64,000 nucleotides of DNA, from the NCBI RefSeq assembly GCF_051650185.1, contig NZ_JBOFIN010000077.1, positions 1 through 64,000 on the forward strand, read 5' to 3'. Shown one piece after another: positions 51,201-59,517 of the stretch. This stretch comes from Scandinavium sp051650185. GTDB lineage: Bacteria > Pseudomonadota > Gammaproteobacteria > Enterobacterales > Enterobacteriaceae. Below the pieces are notes generated by a model. The model ran no database searches. It was given only the letters and a program-made list of their open reading frames with translations, and was not told where the DNA came from. The first letter of the stretch is position 1; the number at the start of each line of letters is the position of its first letter. A program made the position numbers and the translations under genes.

Positions 51201-54200
51201 CGGTCAGGGTCAGAATGCCGGTGCCCACTTTTTCAAGCCCGCCGCCCACACCGGAAATCAGGCCACTGAGGGTGTCATTGCGATTGAGATTGCCTTCGCT
51301 GAGGGTGGCATCGCCAAGATTGACCGTGCCTGCGCCAGAAAGCGAACCGATGGACGTCTTCCCGGAGGAATCCGCCAGGGTGACGTTCCCGCCGCTTTGG
51401 TTGCTGATGCTGGCGTTAGCCGCCTGCGCATTGCCGGAGAAGGCGACAAGTCCTGCGTTGGCTGTGGTGCTGGTGCCGCCGTCAGCCGAACCCGAATAGA
51501 GAGTCTGAGAAGTGGCATCGACGATTATCGCCGCGCTTCCGGCATTACTGCTGTCAGCAAAAATAGCCGTGCCGCCTGTCAGCCCAATGTTGCTCTGCCC
51601 GGCGCTGGCGCTATTGGCGAAGGCCAGCGTCGAGTTAGTGACGTCAAAGACGTGAGACTGTGCGCTGGCGCTGTTGTTGAAGTTCAGCCGCGCCTGATTA
51701 GTCATTGTCACCGCACTGTTTGCCGTTCCCCCGAGCGTCCCGGTGGTGTTCGCGTTGACCGTCAGAGTGCCGTTGCCGTTTTTGCCGGTGAGGGTGGTGT
51801 CGCCTTTGTAAGTATTCGCCACGTTAAGATCCAGCGCGCCCGCTGTACCCACCGAGGTATCGACCACAGCCAGATCGCCATCCCCGCCAATCACGCCCGC
51901 TGGCGTAAAGGTATGGCCGTAAGGGTCCAGCGTGCCGCCGCCATCAGCATCCAGGAAAATCAGGCGGTCAGTGGTGAAGTCCGCACCAGACTGAAGAGCG
52001 GCGCCGTTGCTGATGGTGATGGAGGTGCCAGCATCACCCAGGCTGGTGTCCTTGCTGACCTGCAGCGTGCCGCCCCAAATTTCGGTGCCACCTGCGTAAG
52101 CGTTATCCCCGTTGAGGATCAGCCGACCCGGATCGGTTTTGAGCAAACGCAGATCGAAAAGATCAAGGTTATTCTTCACCAGGTTGGTGTCGATGGTCGC
52201 CGTCACATCCGCGCCCGTCGCCCCGTCACCCACGCGGATCAGGAAGTAGCGATCGGCCGCAGTCTGCCCTTGTGCAGCATAGGTGTTATCCGGGGTGCTA
52301 TTGCCGCCAATCTGGGTGAAGATCATCGCCAGGTCGGAATCCGGGTTAAGGGGGTCAGTGCTGACAACGTAGCCATCCGTCGTAAATTGCATTCCGGAGG
52401 TTCGGACCTGACCGAAGGCGTTAGTGACAGTCACATTCCCTTTGAGTCCCTGGAAGATGGCGAAGGCATTATCCGCCCATGGCGCATTGCCATCACCGTC
52501 AGACACGGTCCAGTTATTTGAGGTACTCCCTAATCCGCTGAACCAGTAGCCATTCCCCCCGTCGACCACGTCGTTCCCTTCCGTACCGCTCGGACCGTGG
52601 TTATTCCCCAAAATATCACCGTCCCAGAACTGCTGTTGGTTAAGCGGCAGCGTAAAGTTTTGCACCAGATTCACTTCGTGATTGATATTGGTCTGAACCG
52701 AGTACCGCCCCGGGAAATTGGTGGGCAGCGAGCCTATCTCCAGAGTGTTATTGGTCAACAAGCCGGTGTAGTTATAGAGCCGGTAGACCCCCGGCAGGAA
52801 GCTGCCGCCGTCGGTCAGGGCGACATTGACCGTACCGTCCAGCGTCAGATTGCCGTTCACCTGCACCAGGTCATTCAACGCCCCGCCAGGCTGATAGGCC
52901 TGCCCCAGCTGGAACTGGCTGTTGGTGTCGCTCGCCAGCGTCAGGCTGCCGTTGACCGTCAGCGTGCCCGTGCCGTTGCCCTGATTATCATCGCCCGGTT
53001 TGATGGTTGTACCCGTCTGGAACACGACGTCGCCGCCGATCGTGCCGTTACCGCCCAGCGTGCTGCCGCTGTAAACAGTTGTCAGCCCGGAGCCCGTCTG
53101 CACGCCGTTGATAAGCAAGGTGCCCTGCTCAACATTCGTGGTGCCTGCGTAGGTGTTATTGCCGCCAAGACGCGTCACCCCCGCCCCAATCTGGTGGAAA
53201 TTCCCGCTGCCGGAGATGACGCCATTCAGCGCCACTGCATCAGAACGGTTCACGGTGAACGTGCCGTTATCGGTAATGTTGGTGGCGGTCGACAGGCTGC
53301 CCGTGGTGCCGCCAGCACCTAAAGTCAGCTCTGAATTACTGCCGATCAGCGTATTGCCGGTATAGGTATTATTGCCGAGCAGAACAGTGTCGCCGCTGTT
53401 GATGCGTTCCATCCCGCCGCTGCCGGAAATCACCCCGCTGTAGGTTTGATCGAGAGCCCCATCAAAGGAGACCAGGCTGTCTGCACCGAGCGTACTGATG
53501 TTGTAGTTGTGGATAGTGGCCTGTGCGCTTTGCGTCGCGCTGTCGCCTGTTCTTAACGTCGCGCCGTTATTCACGTTAATCACTGGCGTGCCGGAAAGCG
53601 TCAGGTCGTTCACTACCCGTACATCGGTTGTTGCACCGTCCAGCGTCAACGTGCTCCAGCCGCTGCCGATATTGGTTGCCACGCTGGTGTTATCCGCAGT
53701 AAGGGTGCCGATTTTAGCCGGATCAGCGCCTGCATTTGTGCCGTTCAGCGTGAGCGTACTGCCCGTTCCGCCCTGGCTCAAAATATGGGTCGTCTGACTC
53801 AAATCGACATTCCCGACAGTCGCCCGGTCCTGCCCATCGTTGCCGCTAAAGGTCACGCCCCCGGCGAACACCCCGCTGTTCCAGGTGAACTGGTCGCTGC
53901 CGCTTCCCAGGGTGATCTCCCCACGGGTATTGCCGCCGCTCAGCGTCACGCTGTCATTTCCGCTGCCCGTAAGAATGGCCTGCGCCGTCGAACTCGCCGC
54001 CTGCAAGGTGCCGCTGTTGGTGACGGTATTATTCGCCGCGCCTGAAGCATCAATCACTTTCGCGTTCTGGCTCTGGCTGGTGATAGTGCCGGTGTTGTTA
54101 ATGGTGCGATTTGCCGCCGTGCCGTTAAGCACAATCAGCGAACTGCTGTTGCTGGTACTGCTGGAATTGATGGTGCCGCTGTTGGTGAAGGAGCCGGTAT

Positions 54201-57200
54201 TGGCGGCGAGGATCGTGCTGCCGGTATTGCTTGTAGTCTGGATATTACCGCTATTAGTCAGGCTGCTGGCATTAGTCGCATCAATAGCCGCCCCCGCCGA
54301 AGATCCCATGGTGATATTGGTTCCACTGTTGACGGTGCCGTTGGTTTTCGCCAGCACGCCCACGCTATTGGCCCCGTTGCCATTAATGGTGTAGCCGTTG
54401 CCAATGGTCAGGTTCCCGGTGGTGGCTGAGCCATCGCCCTTCATAAAGGCGAACCCGCTACCGCTGCCGCTCACATTCAGGATATTGCCGGTGCCTTCGG
54501 CATCAAAAGTCACCGCCGTGCGGATAGCGGGGCCATTGGCAGCATTGATGGTGACACGGTTAAGATTGATGTTACTTGAGCTGGCATTGTTATTAATGCC
54601 TGCGCCGGTACCGGTCAAATCGATAACGGTGTCGCTCGCCGTAAACGAAGATGCGCCCGTGCTGTCAATCAGCACACCATCGGCATCACCGCCCGCAGTG
54701 ATGTGGTTACCGGTGCCGTTGACGGTGAGCTGCGCACCGTCGCCGGTGAGCTGAACAGCCGCCTTACCCCCGCTGGCATTCACGACGCCGAGACGGTCAA
54801 CCACCGCTCCGCCTCCCTGAACGCGAACCCCGACGTTGTTGCTGCCCGTCGTGCCTGACACTGAAATGGTGCCGTTGTTGGTCAGTGTGCCGCTGTTTTG
54901 AATATCCACCCCGATGTTGCCGCTGCCGGAAACACTGACATTAGAGTTAACCGTCGCAATCCCGGCATCGTGTAACACAATGCCGCTGCTGTTGGTGCCT
55001 GACAGGTTGAGATTCGCTCCGGCATTCAGCGTTAAATTCCCCAGATTCGACACGTTGTAACCGACGATCCCACTCTGCCCGGACGCGGAACCGATCACCG
55101 CGGCGGAAGTGACATTCGTCGCCCGAGGCGTCTCGCCAATATCGCCGTTAATGCCGTAATCACGCCCATCCACCAACACGGCGGTGGTGTTATTTCCCGC
55201 CAGGACAATGGAGCCATCATCAATGGTCCCTTCAGCGCCGCCCGTGACTTTTACGCCGACCGCGTTATTGCCGGTAACGGTAATTTTCGCGGCCCCCGTC
55301 GACATTTTCGTGGGCACATCGTCGCTTTCATCTTCCGTGTTCAAATCATCCACACCGTTGGCAAACACCCCAGTCGAGCCACTGCCGTTAACGTTCAGCA
55401 CATAAGCGCCACCGGTGGTCGCGCCGGTGAAAATCGCCCCGCTGTCGACGGCAAACAGGATCGAATCCGCCATCCCGCTGTCGGTGATCGTCGGGTTGCT
55501 GATGTTGATGTTCGCCCCCTGGCCCCAGGCGTAGTAGCCGATTTGCTTCTGGTTCTCAAAGGTCAGCGTGGAATCATTGCCGATGTTGATGGTGGCGTCA
55601 CCACGGGCATGCACGCCGATGGCTCCGGCTGAGAGCAGGCGAATCGTGGAATCCAGCTGGACCGTCGCGTCATTGCCGTCAAGCCCTTCGGCATAAACGG
55701 CATAATTGCGATAGGAATAAGGGTTACTGTCCGTCCCCCCCAGATCGCCGGTGCTGCCGACCGTGATGGCACTGCTGTTGGTAGACGTGAGACTGGCATC
55801 GGTATTCAACGCCAGCACGCTGAGGGCAATATTATTATCGCCGTCCACCTGAATGTCGCCGTTGTTGGTGACGATACCGGTGTTGTCCTGCACATACATG
55901 CCATAGTTGGCGGCCGCCGAGCCGGAGGTCAGTTGGCCCAGCACGTTAATGTTTCCGTTATTGGTCACCGGGCCGGTGTTGCCGCTGGCAATCATCCCGG
56001 CAGCGTTGCGGACGTTATCAAGGATCGTGATAGTGCCCGCGGCGCTGTTTTCTACCGCCCCGCTGCTCTGGGTGAAAATCCCGGCGCTAAGATCGCCGCT
56101 CCCGACCAGGTTCACTGCGGCAGGCGTGCCGCTGCTGGTTAACGGCGAACCGCCAAGGTAGATATTGCCGCTGTTGGTAAAGGTTGCGTCGTCGCCCACC
56201 AGCACGCCGTAGCCACCGCCGTGCCCGTCGGTATTATGGCTGTTTCCGGTCAACACAATCGTCCCGGTGGCGCTGTTACTGCCCTGCGTATTCCCCGCAG
56301 CAATCATGCCCCAGGCGTTATGCGTGGCTGAGTCCGTAACGGCGATGTTGATAATGCCGTTGTTGGTCAGGGTACTGTCGCCCTGGCTTGCCATACCCAT
56401 CGCGCCAGCGTTGTTCACATTCTGATTGACGCCATTTTTTTCCAGAAACAGCCCGGCATTCAGCACGCCGTTGTTGATCGCCACTGAATCCGTCGCCAGC
56501 ATGCCAACGGGAAGCGGGCTGTTACCGCTGCTGCGCCACGCATTAATGGCACCGTTGTTAGTAATCACGCCCCCGGAAAGGGCCTCCATAACAGCCGAAG
56601 CCCCATCCACCGCCAGACTCCCCGTACTGGTTACGGTGCCGCTGGTTCCTTCCCCATTGGCATAAATTACCCGCAGGTCGCCAGTTCCCTCCGTTGCATT
56701 GTTGCTATGCACTCCGCGATCGTCCCAGACGTAATAGCGCATGTCGATGGAGGTGCTCTCAGCCTGAGACAGCAGATTGGTGATGATAGTGTTATAGACC
56801 TGCTGGGCTTCTACTGAGGAATCAATCACTTCACCGTCGACCGTCGCCCCGGCGGTAAGCCAGTACTGGATTTGTGCTTTTCCCGCGTAGTTTCCCTGGC
56901 CGATCAGATAATCATTCACGTCGGCGATATCCGTCGCCGAGTTAATGGTGAAGGTTTTGTCGGCCAGGCGACGTACATTGCCCAGTGGCCCTACCTCATA
57001 GTTTGGCAATGTCAGGCTGTAGTTATACGCCGTACTCTGGGCAGTGACTTCCTGGTCACTGTTGGCGATGACGGCCGCCGGGCGGAAATGAATATAGTTA
57101 TCTGACTGCCAGTTCACGGCGCTTTGTTCGCCTGCGCCGCCATCAGCCCGCGCCAAAGTGGATTCTTTTGCCAGTAAATCAAGCGTGTTCATCGCCGCTG

Positions 57201-57966
57201 AAATCGGCGTATCACCCGCGGTGTCGGCACCAATATTGATGTTCGCCGTCCCGCCGCCAGCAGACACATTCACGATGCCGAACTGATACAGAATGCGCAC
57301 CGATGACGGATCATAGACGGGCAGTTGCATACCTGAAACCGGCGTATCCTCCGCCGGAATAAAGGTCGTCGAATCGTAGACGCTGATAACCTGATAGCTG
57401 CCATCGAGCCCAGGCACTTCAACGTTCAGCTCCTGATCTTGCTGTGGGTTCGCTGGCGCAGGTGAGTAGTTGTATTCGTTAATATTGGCGGCGGTAATTG
57501 GCGTGGTCACACCCTGCGAGTCGGTAGCCGTTATCTGAATAATGCGATTGCCTTCCGGTGCGCTGGCACCGGGTAGCGCATCAACCACCGCAACAGAAGT
57601 CCCGCTGACCCCATTACCCGAAGTGAAATCCGGAAACAGCGGTATCGGGCCAAGGATATTCAGCGTAGTGCCCGCCACGTAGTTGTTCGCGCCCGGCGTG
57701 CCCGCCACGGTGAAGGCATATCCGGTGCTGATAACCTGGTCGAAGTCGTAGTTCGGATCGGTTGGAAACGCATAATCCGGATAGACCGCCGACCACTGGA
57801 CATCGTCAGCCAAAGCGAAGTGAGATAACGCAAGCAACATCCCCAGCAGCATAATGCGGCGCTGAGCAGAACGTAGCGACTTCCCTTTTTTCCCGGCAGT
57901 AAATTCTGCGACGGGGATCAACGCTCCTGCGACAGGACTCCAGATCAGGCGATAAATTTTATTCAT
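48289..57966 (-). CDS. Giant type V autotransporter adhesin (3225 residues)
   Basis: The N-terminus is an extended signal peptide (ESPR: MNKIYRLIWSPVAGALIPV, then a hydrophobic core near 37-53). The passenger runs to about residue 2945. Its first third is rich in Asn/Gly/Thr turns of the TNNGTI/ITNSGNI type that form a beta-helix. Autotransporter-associated repeats such as LTLTADNTFTGAASVLKG and LGGNNTYAGTTNVEQG follow. Two modules of about 645 residues are related, with FWDG signatures near residues 1777 and 2425. The last 280 residues are the translocator barrel ending in SVGMKIRF. GGAAGAC precedes the ATG. The ligand is unknown. Confidence 0.93.
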   Translation of the reverse strand: MNKIYRLIWSPVAGALIPVAEFTAGKKGKSLRSAQRRIMLLGMLLALSHFALADDVQWSAVYPDYAFPTDPNYDFDQVISTGYAFTVAGTPGANNYVAGTTLNILGPIPLFPDFTSGNGVSGTSVAVVDALPGASAPEGNRIIQITATDSQGVTTPITAANINEYNYSPAPANPQQDQELNVEVPGLDGSYQVISVYDSTTFIPAEDTPVSGMQLPVYDPSSVRILYQFGIVNVSAGGGTANINIGADTAGDTPISAAMNTLDLLAKESTLARADGGAGEQSAVNWQSDNYIHFRPAAVIANSDQEVTAQSTAYNYSLTLPNYEVGPLGNVRRLADKTFTINSATDIADVNDYLIGQGNYAGKAQIQYWLTAGATVDGEVIDSSVEAQQVYNTIITNLLSQAESTSIDMRYYVWDDRGVHSNNATEGTGDLRVIYANGEGTSGTVTSTGSLAVDGASAVMEALSGGVITNNGAINAWRSSGNSPLPVGMLATDSVAINNGVLNAGLFLEKNGVNQNVNNAGAMGMASQGDSTLTNNGIINIAVTDSATHNAWGMIAAGNTQGSNSATGTIVLTGNSHNTDGHGGGYGVLVGDDATFTNSGNIYLGGSPLTSSGTPAAVNLVGSGDLSAGIFTQSSGAVENSAAGTITILDNVRNAAGMIASGNTGPVTNNGNINVLGQLTSGSAAANYGMYVQDNTGIVTNNGDIQVDGDNNIALSVLALNTDASLTSTNSSAITVGSTGDLGGTDSNPYSYRNYAVYAEGLDGNDATVQLDSTIRLLSAGAIGVHARGDATINIGNDSTLTFENQKQIGYYAWGQGANINISNPTITDSGMADSILFAVDSGAIFTGATTGGAYVLNVNGSGSTGVFANGVDDLNTEDESDDVPTKMSTGAAKITVTGNNAVGVKVTGGAEGTIDDGSIVLAGNNTTAVLVDGRDYGINGDIGETPRATNVTSAAVIGSASGQSGIVGYNVSNLGNLTLNAGANLNLSGTNSSGIVLHDAGIATVNSNVSVSGSGNIGVDIQNSGTLTNNGTISVSGTTGSNNVGVRVQGGGAVVDRLGVVNASGGKAAVQLTGDGAQLTVNGTGNHITAGGDADGVLIDSTGASSFTASDTVIDLTGTGAGINNNASSSNINLNRVTINAANGPAIRTAVTFDAEGTGNILNVSGSGSGFAFMKGDGSATTGNLTIGNGYTINGNGANSVGVLAKTNGTVNSGTNITMGSSAGAAIDATNASSLTNSGNIQTTSNTGSTILAANTGSFTNSGTINSSSTSNSSSLIVLNGTAANRTINNTGTITSQSQNAKVIDASGAANNTVTNSGTLQAASSTAQAILTGSGNDSVTLSGGNTRGEITLGSGSDQFTWNSGVFAGGVTFSGNDGQDRATVGNVDLSQTTHILSQGGTGSTLTLNGTNAGADPAKIGTLTADNTSVATNIGSGWSTLTLDGATTDVRVVNDLTLSGTPVINVNNGATLRTGDSATQSAQATIHNYNISTLGADSLVSFDGALDQTYSGVISGSGGMERINSGDTVLLGNNTYTGNTLIGSNSELTLGAGGTTGSLSTATNITDNGTFTVNRSDAVALNGVISGSGNFHQIGAGVTRLGGNNTYAGTTNVEQGTLLINGVQTGSGLTTVYSGSTLGGNGTIGGDVVFQTGTTIKPGDDNQGNGTGTLTVNGSLTLASDTNSQFQLGQAYQPGGALNDLVQVNGNLTLDGTVNVALTDGGSFLPGVYRLYNYTGLLTNNTLEIGSLPTNFPGRYSVQTNINHEVNLVQNFTLPLNQQQFWDGDILGNNHGPSGTEGNDVVDGGNGYWFSGLGSTSNNWTVSDGDGNAPWADNAFAIFQGLKGNVTVTNAFGQVRTSGMQFTTDGYVVSTDPLNPDSDLAMIFTQIGGNSTPDNTYAAQGQTAADRYFLIRVGDGATGADVTATIDTNLVKNNLDLFDLRLLKTDPGRLILNGDNAYAGGTEIWGGTLQVSKDTSLGDAGTSITISNGAALQSGADFTTDRLIFLDADGGGTLDPYGHTFTPAGVIGGDGDLAVVDTSVGTAGALDLNVANTYKGDTTLTGKNGNGTLTVNANTTGTLGGTANSAVTMTNQARLNFNNSASAQSHVFDVTNSTLAFANSASAGQSNIGLTGGTAIFADSSNAGSAAIIVDATSQTLYSGSADGGTSTTANAGLVAFSGNAQAANASISNQSGGNVTLADSSGKTSIGSLSGAGTVNLGDATLSEGNLNRNDTLSGLISGVGGGLEKVGTGILTLTADNTFTGAASVLKGVLLINGNQSAATGATSVAGNATLGGNGTLGGNVSVVDNGHLAPGSTLGSVGELTMQSLTLASNAQLDFQFGQSGTPGGALNDLLNVNGDLTLDGKLNITQTPGGNFDVGVYRVINYTGALTHRILEIGAAPEAADDLYVQTSIDGQVNLVNRTGYTMRFWDGTGGAGGVLKNNGKIDGGDGVWQNSNGNDNWTTDLTDPGGKFNTRFSDGAFAVFSGEVGNVTVDNSLGAIVISGAQFTTDGYVINDGTITTNTADTLIRVGDGTLAGKGYTATINSVINGSGGLDKADLGTLILTADNQYQGGTTVSDGVLQVAKDSNLGASGTGITLNGGTFRYASAFETSRAWTLSGDGGTLDTNGNNVSLLAAVGGSGDLTKAGDGTLTLTKDSTFEGKTTILNGTLQLGTGGGSGSVTGNIVNLGDLVVNRNNTLDLDGTISGTGDFIQRGSGTTVLNGINTWRGMTLVENGTLLAGGVSRFSANSLHIVSQNGTLDTGGRNQTVAGLVNQGTVNLRGGNVGSTLTVNGDYVGMDGTLKIAAQQHSPGVADKLVINGGTATGRTLLDIDVSQLGEPTTGDGIMVVEALNGATTTAQTTKDAFSIGEQKLIAGAWQYQLYAGNASGAGEDWFLRAGYSPVVPGFDTLPSIVRQADLFVLGTLHQRVGDEQPWRADVPEDQEGRFWARYLTKTVDQHLNDATSSKSHSQYDGMQMGLDLWQNDKWRSGIYTTFMDLDSSVSGNTGMGGGSAYNSTFSSYLGGYATWTDTDGLYVDNVLQYGYHSVDLKSEGSNDTYHPDGNTLTASVEVGKPWQIGDSNWAFEPQAQLVWQWSNFDDTTLNDGVNTKVTVDADSAVIGRLGARLTADYDTNMGKVKPYVRVNYWQELSDGEDGVTYRSGDNSNGKTTLKSSQKFSATEAAVGATWTVTSDVQAYTEVGKTWDNGGDSSLDANLSASVGMKIRF

Positions 57967-58171
57967 ACGTCTTCCATAAAAATCAATAAGTTCGAAAATG
58001 GCGAAAACGTCATCAGATAACAGGCGGGGATGTTACTTTTTGTAAAAGTAGTACATAGCCAAAGATTCAACGTCTTTAGCGTGTAAAATTTTCAGCCTTC
58101 ATTGTGGTGGCTATTTGAGTGAAACCGAGGCTTCAACTATCCTCATCAGTAACAAAATCTGGAGCCTTTTC

Positions 58172-59278
58172 ATGGATATCAAGCACGGAACACGAGAAAT
58201 AACGATTGCCAGCGTCAAGGGGTATCTCTGGTTTCTGTGCCTGAATATTATCTTTGGCGCGTGGCTGGTGATGCGGGTTTATGGCGGCGGCATGATCCTG
58301 CTTGAGACCAGCGACTATGCTTATACGCTGATTGCGGTGATGGTCTTTTCGGTGATTAACATGCTGCTCACCTTGCGGCTTCGCGAGAACATCAACAAAG
58401 GCCTGTACCGAAAATGCCTGCCGGGTATCGTGCTGGTGTTCAGCATTCTGTGGTCGATCATTTTTTATAACCTGCTGAATGACTTTAGCCAGCCGACCAT
58501 CACCATGGTGATTCTGGTGATCATCCTGCTGCCCGCCACCATTACGTTCTATCTTTCCGCCCGATTGCTGGCGCTGTTCACCGCGCCCATCATTTTCTCG
58601 CTGATTTACGGCGAACTCCTCTCGCCGGTGAAATTTACTCTGATTCAGGGTATTGGCGCGGTCATCATTTTGGCAGTGGTGCTTTCCGCTCGCTACATCC
58701 TGCTGGAGTCCTGGCTTCGCACCCAGCGCAGCGAATATGAAAAAAGCCTGTTGATCAAAAAACTGGTCAAGCTGGCGAACTATGACACCTTAACCGGCCT
58801 GTTCAACCGCCGCAGCTTCGCGGACTATTTCACGCAAAGCATTCAGCAGCTTGGACAAACCCGAAAATCGCTGTTTCTGATCGTGTTAGATATCGATTTC
58901 TTCAAGCAGTACAACGACATTTACGGCCATGTTGAAGGAGATAAATGCCTCGTTCAGGTGTCCCGCTGCATCGAACAATCGCTACGTAAAGCCAGCGATG
59001 CCGCGTTCCGTTACGGGGGTGAAGAGTTTGTGGTGCTGGCGGTATGCGACGGAATGCCCAACGCCGTCACTATCGCCAAACGCATACAGCAGGCCATTTC
59101 CGATACACGCGTACGCCATGCCGGATCAACGGTTTCTGATCGGGTGACTGTGAGTCAGGGCATTGCAGAATGGCAACCGGGCATGTCGCTTGATTTGTTG
59201 CTGGAGTCGGCTGATAAAGCGCTTTATCAGGCTAAACGCGAGGGCCGTAACCGTATAAGCCAGGCAACAACACCTTGA
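58172..59278 (+). CDS. Membrane diguanylate cyclase (GGDEF)
   Basis: This 368-residue protein has six or so hydrophobic helices (about 10-190), a short coiled linker and a GGDEF domain (about 205-365). It should make cyclic di-GMP. The active motif is GGEEF in FRYGGEEFVVL, with the metal and base residues LDIDFFKQYND intact. The product-inhibition I-site position reads KASD rather than RxxD, so feedback control may be weak. The ATG at 58172 follows GGAG; a TTG start at 58115 is less likely. It is divergent from the giant autotransporter, which suggests control of attachment. Confidence 0.88.
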   Translation: MDIKHGTREITIASVKGYLWFLCLNIIFGAWLVMRVYGGGMILLETSDYAYTLIAVMVFSVINMLLTLRLRENINKGLYRKCLPGIVLVFSILWSIIFYNLLNDFSQPTITMVILVIILLPATITFYLSARLLALFTAPIIFSLIYGELLSPVKFTLIQGIGAVIILAVVLSARYILLESWLRTQRSEYEKSLLIKKLVKLANYDTLTGLFNRRSFADYFTQSIQQLGQTRKSLFLIVLDIDFFKQYNDIYGHVEGDKCLVQVSRCIEQSLRKASDAAFRYGGEEFVVLAVCDGMPNAVTIAKRIQQAISDTRVRHAGSTVSDRVTVSQGIAEWQPGMSLDLLLESADKALYQAKREGRNRISQATTP

Positions 59279-59517
59279 TTTATATCATATACATGGGCAA
59301 CTTTTCGGTTTTCCCTTTCCTTTCACGCAACTGACGCCCGCTTACATGAGTAATGACGGGCGGTAGCGATATATTCTGCTTTTTTATCACTCGAACAGGA
59401 AAATTTATCATTCTGGCCTACACTAGTCGTGTAAATATGTAGTTATAAAAAGAATCACTTATTCACAGTTGTTTTACATAATACCTTTTCGATCGCACTC
59501 CTCATGAGGCTAACAAG
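59279..59517. other. Intergenic region before the alkylsulfatase gene
   Basis: These 239 bases hold no gene. CGCCCG (59335-59340) and CGGGCG (59357-59362) could form a hairpin ending the cyclase transcript. The AT-rich part from 59385 onward probably carries the alkylsulfatase promoter; its exact elements were not assigned. Confidence 0.4.

Noticed and set aside
51040..52521. 493-codon plus-strand frame inside the giant autotransporter gene
   Set aside because: It is an antisense frame created by the repetitive Asn/Gly/Thr-rich coding sequence; the protein has no recognisable fold.
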